Shown in pieces: positions 54,870 to 64,000 of a DNA stretch of 64,000 nucleotides. Source of the DNA: Prosopocoilus inquinatus (lineage: Eukaryota > Arthropoda > Insecta > Coleoptera > Lucanidae). The notes beneath the pieces were generated by a model that was not told where the DNA came from, did no database searches, and worked only from the letters and a program-made list of their open reading frames with translations. The stretch covers positions 45,415,001 to 45,479,000 of the forward strand of contig CM069876.1 of assembly GCA_036172665.1 (NCBI GenBank), read 5' to 3'. The position numbers and the translations under genes are program-made. The stretch's first letter is position 1. Every line of letters starts with the position of its first letter.

Positions 54870-55956
54870 GCATGAATCAACAAGAAATAAGAAAAAAATC
54901 TGGGGTGAAAAAAGGAGTTACACATAAACCTTTGAAGACAAATAAAAATTTGAAAAAATAGATACTTCTGGTGTGGAAAGAGAAGAAAAATAAAAAGGAA
55001 ATGGAACCATTTCTTGTCTTCTAGTTATTCTTCTCAGTTTTTTTTAGCTTCCATTTTGCTAATAGTTTCTTTCGGCGTTGAAGTGAAATACACGGGCGTA
55101 ACTAGACTTTTTTCTAAACCCGGACACATTTTAAAAATTATTATTAAAACTATGAATAATTATTACTAGACTACGGAAGTTTAGGCACTAAAAACTTCAA
55201 TTTTAGGCGCCTAAAAAAGGCTCATATATGTGCAGAATAGGCACAAAGAAAGTATAAATAGTCTCCAAAATATTTATATATCAGAATTCATCACAATGAA
55301 AAAATTAAGTAAATTACAAAGATATTTTTATCATTTATCTTAAATAGCCTTTTCGAATTGTTGACTGCGAAAGAACTGATCTTTTCCAGAAACTGGCTGA
55401 GTGAGGAATGTATGAACCGAACGTTGTTTCTTTTAATATTACATTAATGCAATACATTTTTAATCTTTTCTGAAATTAAAGCACTTATTTGTCCGTTTCA
55501 TAGGCATTTTTGTAAAAATTCGAAGTTATCTGTTTAGAATCATTTAAACAATTAAATAACATAGATACATTTTAGAAATTTGACACGGATTCTCCTATGA
55601 AATTCCCTCTATAATACGTTGGTTTGCGTACGTTCCTTGACCTAAGAGACTTGATCTGCAATGCAAGCAAACGTCGCGTCGCGTCGGTCAATCCACGTCA
55701 AACCCACTTTAATAACCGCACCTGTGAAATGCAACAGAACAATTTTTGCCTAAAATACGCGTGTTGAATTTTGTGTAAAAACCAAAAAGTGTGCTGTACC
55801 GAGCAGTTAAGCCGACCTTAAATTTAAGTATTGCTTATAATGTGACATTTGAAGTTACATAACATTAATGTAACTCACATTCTAAAAGGCATTAAAGTTA
55901 AACGTTTTGGTGCGTCTGGATATTATTGTTTAATCCATTGCTCTACTGGTGCAGAC
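54870..55956. other. Noncoding DNA
   Basis: Includes a weakly palindromic stretch at about 55805-55910 (CTTAAATTTAAGTATTGCTTAT with TGACATTTGAAGTTACATAA and TTATGTAACTTCA-like partners), reminiscent of the 348-493 MITE interior. Otherwise nondescript. Confidence 0.4.
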
Positions 55957-56942
55957 CAGGGGTTCTCAACGTGGTCGAATCGACCCATTGGTGTCAATGA
56001 AGACTAGAAAGAGGTCGATGAACCCAGAGGGCTGAGCTGGGGGCCAATGAACCTCTAAATGCAGCCAAAACGAACGAAAAGAAAAACAAAAGTCGGTCGT
56101 CGATGTGGCGAGGAAGAAAATAAAATATTGGGCTAAAACCAGCGATGTGAAAAAAATGACGAACGCAATCAAAAATTTAGTCTGCGAAATATTAGATAAA
56201 GAAAAAAAGACCAACTGTTAAAATAATAAAAAATAAATAAATCAAATAAAGTTAAATCGTATAACAGAGAAAGAAAAGGAAGGAAAGAATTAAAATGTAA
56301 AATAAAATGAACTCCAATCTTGTAAAACAAACTACAGTAAAACAAGAGACGATCTAATGATAAACATATAAAATAGCGACATCTTACTATCGCTTTTTGA
56401 CCTGATATTGCAGTAGGATAGACAAATTGAAGCGGGATTTTTTTTTTTCCAAGATCTAATGATAGTTTAAAAAAGAATAAAATCGCGTCAAATAAAATTT
56501 AAAGAAAAGAGAAAACGAGAACATAAGATGATAAATCAACGAATCGATTGAAACCGAATCAACGAGAGAAAAGAAAACAAAGGTTGGTCAATTGATTAAA
56601 TTAAAAATTGAATTAAATCAAATGGAATCATTGATTGCAAATTAACAATTAATTAGTTAATAATAAAATAATAAATAAAGTCAAATCGAAGGCATTATTA
56701 AGCTTTACTATTTGAATAGTAACTACGTGAAACAAGGTCCTATCAAAGTAGTGATTAACAAATAGAAAAGGCAAATGCCTGAACTTCCGCAGTCTGATTA
56801 TTACATGTCCAATAGGAAGTATAGCTACACGAATAGTTTAAGAAAAGCATAATTATTATTATTCTTTTTTAAATTGAGTTGACTCTATTGTAAGATTTGC
56901 AATAACTATCAATTCTTTTTTCATTTAGAATATCAACCCCTG
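55957..56942. mobile_element. Probable hAT-type element, CAGGGGTTCTCAAC ends
   Basis: CAGGGGTTCTCAACGTGG is a typical hAT-like left end. A matching right end GAATATCAACCCCTG closes at 56942. The flanks GTGCAGAC and GCCCACAC match at only 5 of 8 bases, so the boundary is less secure than for the other hAT elements. The interior is purine-rich array material (GAAAACAAAGGTTGGTCAAT, AATAAAGTCAAATCGAAG) with no transposase. Confidence 0.45.
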
Positions 56943-57423
56943 GCCCACACTTGGCTACGCCCATGGTGAAGTAAATAACTGGCAGAGCTTGTAAATATTG
57001 TATATAAAAGAGCGAGGCGTGGTTTCTTTGTTTATCGTAACTTGGTTGATGAAAACGAGGGAGGGGGGGGGGAGGTAAGTAAATGGAGAAGCCATTTTTA
57101 AATGCTTTTAATTAAAATAGGTTGACAACGTGGCTGGACGGATAATCTGCTTCCGTTTTTACGTAATAAAATAAAACCGTATAAAAGGTGGAGGACACAC
57201 CTTTTAAGGGTTTATGACAAATAAAAACTGCTCTGAACTTTTCTCTTGCAAATTTAATTAACTTAATTTTCGACGCAATAAATTACTCAATTGTCAGTAA
57301 GTAAAGTACAGACGAAAACAAAACATAGTATGGCAGTTACAGTTTCCTGTAATTTCTCTTTCTCTAAAATGGTTGGTACTGTTTAAATACGACTTCAAAG
57401 GTGACACTTAGAAATTTTGTTTT
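56943..57423. promoter_or_regulatory. Region with two TATA boxes; candidate promoter
   Basis: TATAAAAG occurs at 57003-57010 and at 57180-57187, both on plus. Downstream of the first, ATGAAAACGAGG (ATG at 57049) runs into a G-tract and a consensus donor GGGAG/GTAAGTAA at about 57073-57080, which together look like a small first exon. No good initiator lies 30 bases after either TATA, and the G-tract coding is implausible, so this is tentative. Confidence 0.25.
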
Positions 57424-57550
57424 ACGGCCACTTTCACAATCAGACTTTAAGGAAGCTTTAATTTAAAGTCACTTTAAGTATAGGGCAACAAATGTTTTTT
57501 TTTTTAGGTTAAAGTAACTTAAAATTTAAAGTCTGATTATGAAAACGACC
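57424..57550. mobile_element. MITE with CACTTTCACAATCAGACTTT ends
   Basis: GGCCACTTTCACAATCAGAC then TTTAA at the left pairs with TTAAAGTCTGATTATGAAAA then CGACC at the right. Inner words TTAAAGTxACTTxAA also pair. About 127 bp; it abuts the split palindromic MITE at 57551. Confidence 0.65.
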
Positions 57551-57582
57551 CTAAATCTCATGTAATAAAACGAAATGAAGAT
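57551..57582. mobile_element. Left part of a palindromic MITE split by the hAT insertion
   Basis: CTCATGTAATAAAACGAAAT GAAGAT matches the middle of the copy at 5291-5412. The right part (GTGCACACTGTTGCACTAGT) continues at about 59817-59870 on the other side of the 2.2-kb hAT element. Confidence 0.55.
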
Positions 57583-58056
57583 CAGTGTTGCCAACCGTTC
57601 CACAGAATACTCCTCTTCCGCGTTCCTAAAATTCCTCAAAAATCCTCAAATTTCGTGGCATTTACAGTCGTATTTTTTTTTTTGCTGGATCAATTCAAGT
57701 ACAGTTCGGTTGGAGAGGTAAGGTTCGGTTTTTTGATTTGACATTATTTTAGTTCTATTTGTAGGTTCTATTTATAGGTTATGTTCTCAACAAATCCCTG
57801 TTTTTTGACAACGCAATTCGCAATTGGATCTGTTTAAATTGAAACATCGAAGTACTGATGAACTAGTGTTAGCGGAATAAGCCATAAAAAAATTGTGGCT
57901 GCACTTAAATTAGTTTGTTTTGCTGATTTTGCTGTTATTACAAAAAGTGCAAGTAGTGAGGGTTGCCAGATTTCTCTTGAAAAATACAGCCAAACGTATT
58001 ACTAAAAGTGATCCAATTACCCCAAACTCCGAAGTATAAAAAATATTACTCATAAT

Positions 58057-58400
58057 CAGGGAAACAATTCGGCATTATAATCAAGACAGATTGAAGAAAA
58101 GAGGAAACAAAAATGGCTATCAATAGGCGAACTTAAACTCGAATCGAGTAGATAAAGAGAATTAAGACGATCAATTGATAATTAAAAAATCATAATCAGG
58201 GAAACAATTCGGGCCACTTGTTCGGCGAACGGTATGAAAATTTAGTACTCGGACTGTATCAGCCTCGCCTACAATAATTTCTTCGAAGTGCGATGTCTCC
58301 CACTCAATAATAATTCGATGCATCAGGGTCGCGGAAAGGCGGTAGGAGTAAATATTACTCATTAGACGTAAACGCTAAGTGGTCTGAATTCTTATCCCTG
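58057..58400 (-). mobile_element. hAT-type MITE, CAGGGAAAAGAATTC family, copy 3, with internal insertion
   Basis: The outer ends CAGGGAAACAATTCGG and TGAATTCTTATCCCTG are flanked by the exact 8-bp repeat CTCATAAT (58049-58056 and 58401-58408). The interior is the reverse complement of copies 1 and 2 (GAAAATTTAGTACTCGGACTG). The left TIR region (TCATAATCAGGGAAACAATT CGG) occurs twice, at 58050-58072 and 58190-58212, bracketing 117 foreign bases. Confidence 0.8.
58073..58189 (+). repeat. Excerpt of the 49-51 kb array inserted into the MITE terminus
   Basis: CATTATAATCAAGACAGATT and the following bases (CAATAGxCGAACTTAAA, CTCGAATCGAGTAGA, GACGATCAATTGATAATTAA) match 51005-51135 with two small deletions. 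It is flanked by a 23-bp duplication of host MITE sequence and ends in AAATCAT, which overlaps the array's own AAATCAT. Confidence 0.75.
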
Positions 58401-59816
58401 CTCATAATTAATATAAAAAATATAAAATATTAGCAGGAATAAATAAATAAAAAATTCTGCTAATAAAACAACAGGGTGACGATAAAAAACAGGAACGAAT
58501 CATTAATCCTCCTATTTTTTGCTAAAAATGGGAATAGAAAGGAACAAAAGAAAATCGTGAACAGAGGTAATACGAATAAGATGGACTAAAAAAAAAACGA
58601 AAACAAATGAAAAATCGCCGATTTGACATTTATGTTAAAAATCAGAACAAATAAAAACCGAATAAAACACGCAAAAAAGTCGGAGAAATGCAACAAAATC
58701 AGCAATTAAACAGAAGGCATATACGTAGAAAATTTTTATTTTTTATTTTATATTTTATTATTTAAAGCAAACTTTAAGAATGTAAAAAATTCGACAAAAA
58801 CGAAACGAAGAAAGTAGTGAACGACGAAATGCAGTGCGCAAAACAAAAGATCGCCACTGTGATGGATACAAAACAAATGAAAAAAAAAAAAATAACTACG
58901 AAAAAGGGTTAATAAAAAGCGAAAAATCGATTCGACCAGGAAACGCAAAAGAGAAATCCATAGTTTGAAAGCGTAAAGAACAAAAAGAAAACAAAAGAAA
59001 ATTGATAACTAAGATGAACAAAAAATAAACGAATCTCCGGATGAAAAATTAAAAAAAAAACAACTAGTAGAAAACAAAAGGCTAAAAAAAGGTAAAAACC
59101 CGTTAAAGAATCAACTTGATAAAAATAAACAAAAGAGAAATACGAGAGCAAATGAATTTAAAAAAAAAAGAAAACAGAAATGAAATGAAAATAGACGGAA
59201 GTTTTTAGAAATAAAAACAAACTCGTAGGAAACAAAAGAGAACAGTAAAAATGAGTTAATAATAAAATGCGACAACCAATTCGATTTAAAAAAAGAGGGA
59301 AAGATGCTAGAAAGAAAGAAGTAAAGAAAAACAATAGAAGAATGGATAAACAAAAAAATAAAAATAAATGAAAAAAAAACGGCGATCCAAGAAACAAAAG
59401 ACGAAATAAACAAAAGGACGAAACACGAAACAAACGAAGCAACCGTGTACAAAATGTAAAACATGAACTCCTTAAAATAAAAAGAGAGAGAGAGAAAAAA
59501 AGAAAAAGAAAAGAAACAAATGAAAACGATAGGTACTCGAATATTACATTAGAAAGTAGAATTTTGTTGAGAGCCATTTGTGAAGACAAAAACAAAAATA
59601 GCCCAAATCCGGCGGCGCCAAATATGATTTTTTAAACGCCATATGTATCTAAAATATAGCACAAACGGACTTATTGCTTTGATTAATGAACACACGTTAC
59701 GTTAAACGGATTAATATTATTCCTCAAAATTTTGTCACAACTTCAAATTACTCAGAAATTCCTCAGTTGTTAACAATTTGAGGAATTACTCGCAGATTGG
59801 CAACACTGATGAAGAT

Positions 59817-61239
59817 ACTTTTAGTGCACACTGTTGCACTAGTGTTGGAGAAATGAAAAAAAATACAGGAAACTGTAATTTGTCTGTAATCTTTATACCT
59901 TTCGACCATAAATAGATAAATCGTTAAAAAATTAAACGTTCAAATTTGTTTCTTTTTTCTTCCTATAGATTAAATACGAAAGGTAAAAAATCTAAAATGT
60001 TTGTCAGCGAGGTAAGATTAGATTCGTACTTATCTGCGATGAGATATTACTTAAGCCGTTAGGTGATTAAATTTATGTCGTCGAATTTCAAGCACTTCCG
60101 GTAAGATAGGGTTGAATTTTTAAGAGTACACAAAAAAAAAACTCTTCGGTAAATATTTGCTTCCGTTTGGAATTACTGTTCAGGAATTTGATTCGTTTAA
60201 AATGTGAACGCCGTTCTTTGAGGTTTAAACAAAAACAAGTTGGAGGCCCTAAGAAGGACTCCTGTTTTAAACAACTGAATTTAACTTCAATTGTTAGTTG
60301 AAGTTAGGTTTAGTAAGAGTAGCCATGAATTTTTTTAACAAAATTCATAAATATATATACAGGGTGAGTCATGACGAGCGGTACAAATTTTACCAGCATG
60401 TAGGAAAGACCTCTCTGAGTAAAAAAGTTCCTATAAACCTACGCCCTAAATTGCATAGTTGTGAAGCTGCAAGAAGTCAAAGTTTTGTTTAATTAAAATT
60501 AAATTCGCAGCGCGAATCATTTAAAAACACGTTAGTAAACTTAAGTTTATTTTTTTTAGATACTTTACCTTTTAGGTCAATTAAGGCAAGGCTACGTTAT
60601 CTGCCTTTTTGTTCATTTAAAAGGTACTCCTATGTAACATGTAGTTGTCACAATTTTAGGTTAGAAAAGTGCTCAACTATTAGCGCTAAGCGGAGAACGT
60701 TTGAACTACCCGTTCGCCCAGACTATGACTAGTCAGAAGTCGGCAATTCATTGAACAGTTCGCGTTCCTGCAAACCAGTTACAAAATTTTATAATATAAA
60801 AATAAAATTGTTTTTTTTTTTTGAATGGTAATATGGAAGCCCCACATTGGGCACCTATTTGTACCTCACGCCGCGCGCCATTTTATGCAGCAATGAATTG
60901 TTGAATAATTGCCTTATATTCCTTCGCTGCACAACATCGGTGAGCATCACGTATTGTCAGCGATACTCTTGGGGCTCTTCGAAAGCGCTACCCCCGCTCC
61001 AGATTGCTTCGGGGAAACAAGAATTCATTCATAGAAACACGCGCGGCAAATCAAAATACTTAATAAATGCCACCGTCGCAGTTGTTACGTGTATCATAGG
61101 GGGGAGGGGGTTACACTTCCTCGTTAGAGGTCACCCCTGGGTCGTATGCAATGACCCAGAATGTTTTTTTTTTGAAGAAAAAAGTCGAATATTTCAGTAC
61201 GTAACTGATGCAATCTTTTATAAAATTAAATTGCGATGA
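59817..61239. other. MITE remainder then noncoding DNA
   Basis: Bases 59817-59870 complete the split palindromic MITE. An orphan ATACAGGGTGAGTCATGACG terminus lies at about 60357. A 130-codon plus frame at 60847-61239 passes through GC-richer sequence just left of the tandem array, but has no start context, splice sites or recognisable domain. I leave it uncalled. Confidence 0.45.
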
Positions 61240-62275
61240 GAAAATTTATAAGGCAAGGCCAGAAAGATCTCGTAGTCCAGGTGCGCTTAATTACGCAATC
61301 GTTTGGCGATTTTCCGTGCGTAGAAAATGTATCAGATGATGTCACCCACCTGCATAAAAAAATTCAAAGGTGGAAAAAGCCTTACAAGGCCAGAAAGATC
61401 TCGCTTAATTATGCAATCGCTTGGTGATTTTCCGTGCGTAGAAAATGCATCGGATGATGTCTCCCACCTGTATAAAAAAAATTCAAAGGGGGGAAAAGCC
61501 TTACAAGGCCAGAAAGATCTTGTAGTCCAGGTGTGCTTAATTATGCAATCGCTAGGTGATTTTCCGTGCGTAGAAAATGCATCGGATGATGTCACCCACC
61601 TGCATAAAAAAATTCAAAGGTGGAAAAAGCCTTACAAGGCCAGAAAGATCTCGCTTAATTATGCAATCGCTTGGTGATTTTCCGTGCGTAGAAAATGCAT
61701 CGGATGATGTCTCCCACCTGTATAAAAAAAATTCAAAGGGGGGAAAAGCCTTACAAGGCCAGAAAGATCTTGTAGTCCAGGTGTGCTTAATTATGCAATC
61801 GCTAGGTGATTTTCCGTGCGTAGAAAATGTATCAGATGATGTCACCCACCTGCATAAAAAAATTCAAAGGTGGAAAAAGCCTTACAAGGCCAGAAAGATC
61901 TCGCTTAATTATGCAATCGCTTGGTGATTTTCCGTGCGTAGAAAATGCATCGGATGATGTCTCCCACCTGTATAAAAAAAATTCAAAGGGGGGAAAAGCC
62001 TTACAAGGCCAGAAAGATCTTGTAGTCCAGGTGTGCTTAATTATGCAATCGCTAGGTGATTTTCCGTGCGTAGAAAATGCATCGGATGATGTCTCCCACC
62101 TGTATAAAAAAAAATTCAAAGGGGGCGAAAAAGCCTTACAAGGCCAGAAAGATCTCGTAGTCCATGTGCGCTTAATTACGCAATCGCTTGGTGATTTTCT
62201 GTGCGTAGAAAATGCATCGGATGATGTCACGCATCTGCATAAAAAAAATCAAAGGGGAAAACAGCCTTTAAGATC
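61240..62275 (+). repeat. Higher-order tandem repeat, 250-bp dimers of 131- and 119-bp monomers
   Basis: CCAGAAAGATCT recurs at about 61260, 61391, 61510, 61641, 61760, 61891, 62010 and 62142, alternating 131 and 119 bases apart. Long monomers have TCGTAGTCCAGGTGxGCTTA or TTGTAGTCC; short ones lack that 12-base segment. Successive 250-bp dimers are almost identical, indicating recent amplification. Every monomer also has TTTTCCGTGCGTAGAAAATG and ATCxGATGATGTCxCCCACC. The array is open on both strands in overlapping phases, but this follows from the 250-bp period and short stop-free units, not from a gene. Confidence 0.9.
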
Positions 62276-62719
62276 GGCTGCAGCGTACGAAAAAGGGTCT
62301 CTTTCGAGTGAAGTTCAGAGTTCCTGACCTGTTTACCTATTTCGTTTTTTCCTCGTTGAAATTAATATTTCATTTTATTTTTTTCCGTCGTTTTCCTCAG
62401 TTTGTAATTATTTTCGCGAATGAAGATACCAACTCTGCACGGTGTGAGTTCTTTTTTTAATTTTTGCTAATCAATTTAATCGTAAGCGAAATTTTTATTA
62501 ATTTAATTTAAATTCAGTGTTTCGAGAAAGATTCCACTCAGCGTTGGTTAATTATAAAACACAAATTCATTATTGCGCATAAAGGAAAGGCTATTTTTTT
62601 AATAAAAGATATTTGTTTTGTTTGGTACTGAGTATTTGCCCCCTTTTCTCTAAACCATTTTCTATTTATTGCTATGTTTTTATTATTATTTTTTTTTTGT
62701 AAAATCCTATATATAATAT
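62276..62719. other. Noncoding DNA with a short shared motif
   Basis: GAAGTTCAGAGTTCCTGACC TGTTTA at about 62310 recurs at about 63961, both preceded by a CGAAAA(A)GGG word. The rest is A+T-rich. Confidence 0.5.
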
Positions 62720-63051
62720 TGTGACGATCTAATGCGTGACGAATTAGACTAACATACGTCAGAGCCTGGCGCGTCAAGTCTCGGCGCTTCGACAACATCT
62801 GTCTGCTTCGCGAAACGTATTTTCTAGGCGTAGAAAATTCTATAGACAGTCTGGCGCCGTGCGGTCTCGATTCTTGGTTTCGCGATCGGTCGGGGAGTCC
62901 TAAAATAATTAAAGTTAACAACAGATCTCTCGAGCTATGTTTAAATAAATTATTTTATACGCATTGTTGAATAAATTAGTGTAACGTTTAAAAAAAAATA
63001 GTTTCTGGTTTCTATTTCAAAATAAATTTAACGAACTCCAAAATCGTAACA
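62720..63051 (-). mobile_element. Solo LTR, TGTTACGA family, copy 3
   Basis: Read on the minus strand it begins TGTTACGATTTTGGAG and ends AGATCGTCACA, with the shared GGCGCCAG and CGCCAGGCTCTGACG blocks and TTCGTCACGCATTAGATCG. ATAT flanks both sides (62716-62719 and 63052-63055), a 4-bp target duplication independent of copies 1 and 2. At 332 bp it is the longest of the three, with intact TG/CA ends. Confidence 0.75.
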
Positions 63052-63087
63052 ATATTTTGTTGAGAAAATTTGATTACTGTATTAAGG

Positions 63088-63213
63088 GCCGGTCATTCAT
63101 CTCTAATTAACTTCAACCGTTGATTAATTCCTGCAGAAACAATTGTCTCTATAATTTTAACTACGGAAATAAATCAACGATCAATAAGTTAATAAGAGAT
63201 GAAAATATCGCCG
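63088..63213. mobile_element. MITE with GGCCGGTCATTCATCTCT ends
   Basis: GGTCATTCATCTCTAATTAA then CTTCAACCGTTGATT at the left pairs imperfectly with AATCAACGATCAATAAGTTA then ATAAGAGATGAAAATA at the right. Noncoding, about 126 bp. Confidence 0.55.
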
Positions 63214-64000
63214 CTAAAAGTAATAAATTATAATAAATTAAGTTCAGTTAAACGCCATTCGTGCAACCCGTGGAAAACGAAATGGATGCGGATTTTTGGC
63301 TTTCCATCGGAAAACCAGGGCGCTACAAACAAGGAAAGGAAAATCGAGATCTGACTTTGTACGGACTGTTAAAAGAATTGGGCGGCAAAAGGGGATGAAA
63401 GGTGGGTTTTCGACCCCCCCCCCCCCGTTCTCGCACGTTTTTATGTGAGAATGAATCAAGATTTTCAACCCCTTCGATAATTGACGAATTAATTTCATCC
63501 TCGCAATTCTGCAATTCTGAATTTATTATTTTCGATAAAAAAGGGAAAAGTTCTTAGAACGGGTGTTCTTGACCTCGACTTTCGTGCGCAGGCAGCTTTT
63601 TCATTGGGGTCAATTTTCTCGCCGCGCCCAGCCCCAATTCCACCATCACAATCAACGGAAACGAAATTGATTCCGTTGCATGTCGGACCGCGTTATCTCC
63701 AAAACACGAAATCCACCCCCCGCGCCCCGTATCGATTATTGTAGATTTCATGTCCACTGTCTGTGCGTCTTCACCCTCTCGCTTTGTTCATAGGAAATAC
63801 GTTTTCTGTTTTCTGTTTTCCCCCCAACCCCAAAAATCTACATCTACAGAGTACGAGAAAAAAATTCGAATTTCCTTTTCAGGACATTTTCTTCTTCACT
63901 GGATCTGGGTGGTCTAAAAGATTGATTCCCGGTTCATACGGGAGCATACGAAAAGGGGCGAAGTTCAGAGTTCCTGACCTGTTTAGACGCTCCTCCCTTT
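63214..64000. other. Noncoding DNA, GC-richer at 63560-63760
   Basis: It includes a poly-C run (about 63414-63426) and pyrimidine-rich stretches. Small minus frames have no exon signals. The GAAGTTCAGAGTTCCTGACC motif at about 63961 repeats the one at about 62310. Confidence 0.45.

Larger units (their letters stand above)
57583..59808. mobile_element. hAT-type non-autonomous element, 2.2 kb, exact 8-bp TSD
   Basis: The left end CAGTGTTGCCAACC and the inverted right end GATTGGCAACACTG are TIRs, bounded by the exact repeat ATGAAGAT (57575-57582 and 59809-59816). Subterminal regions carry repeated TTCCTCA/TGAGGAA words (left about 57605-57650; right about 59720-59790), as expected for transposase-binding sites. 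The interior holds the CAGGGAAA MITE at 58057-58400 and a purine-rich array at 58430-59600. The latter gives Phe-rich minus-strand shadow frames (59111-59464, 59158-59595). No transposase is encoded. Confidence 0.8.

Noticed and set aside
59111..59595. Minus-strand frames of 117 and 145 codons, Phe/Leu/Ser-rich
   Set aside because: Complement of the purine-rich interior of the hAT element; the two frames overlap out of phase.
61240..62275. CRISPR array
   Set aside because: Monomers are contiguous near-identical units of 119-131 bp without unique spacers, in a eukaryotic context.
61327..62327. Tandem-repeat protein encoded by the 61-62 kb array
   Set aside because: Frames are open on both strands and restart every 250 bp because of the DNA repeat; no start or splice signals distinguish them from chance.

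Overview
The window looks like insect nuclear DNA, most likely from inside or between the large introns of a protein-coding gene. It is A+T-rich and has no long open reading frame, no operon structure and no rRNA, tRNA or CRISPR that I can see. Poly-A/T runs, GT-AG splice-type signals and many small inverted-repeat transposons typical of insects occur throughout. A beetle is my best guess from the repeat style (CAGGGTG-ended TIR elements, TGACATTTG-rich spacers, TTAGGTTAGG words), but this is inference.

Coding content is almost nil. The one convincing exon is at 52038-52229 on the minus strand: good splice sites, 64 codons' worth of open frame and GC-ending codons. Weaker minus-strand exon candidates lie at 13788-13854, 10346-10420 and 10047-10142. 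The first of these is phase-compatible with the strong exon. I cannot name the protein. A clean TATA plus initiator pair at 51876-51911 points rightward, antisense to the exon.

The rest is a dense, nested repeat landscape. (1) hAT-type non-autonomous elements with 8-bp target duplications: 7778-7920, 10762-10996, 32238-32462, 38516-38886, 39122-40518, 57583-59808 and probably 55957-56942. (2) Three solo LTRs of one family (8474-8769, 28341-28597, 62720-63051). (3) Two long palindromes with 14-bp target duplications (5522-5768, 54587-54855). They look like Penelope-like retroelement termini, and the first carries an almost complete hammerhead-ribozyme core on each strand. (4) Many TIR MITEs and fold-back elements. 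(5) Long, strand-asymmetric tandem or degenerate arrays, purine-rich on one strand, filling much of 11.3-12.7, 14.8-16.6, 21.5-26.4, 31-32.2, 39.5-40, 42-48, 49.2-51.7 and 61.2-62.3 kb. (6) GC/CpG-rich unique islands (about 6.3-6.8, 26.45-27.2, 44.04-44.48 and 48.4-48.86 kb) that may be promoters, 5' exons or enhancers.

Observations most worth following up: the palindromic hammerhead-bearing element near 5.6 kb; the array at 23.6-26.4 kb with eleven exact AGATGGCGC words (Drosophila CTCF-like core), all on one strand; the multi-level insertion nest at 57.55-59.87 kb; and the 250-bp dimeric higher-order repeat at 61.24-62.28 kb. All repeat boundaries were read by eye and may be off by a few bases. 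Family names rest on termini and target-duplication length, because no transposase or reverse transcriptase is present.
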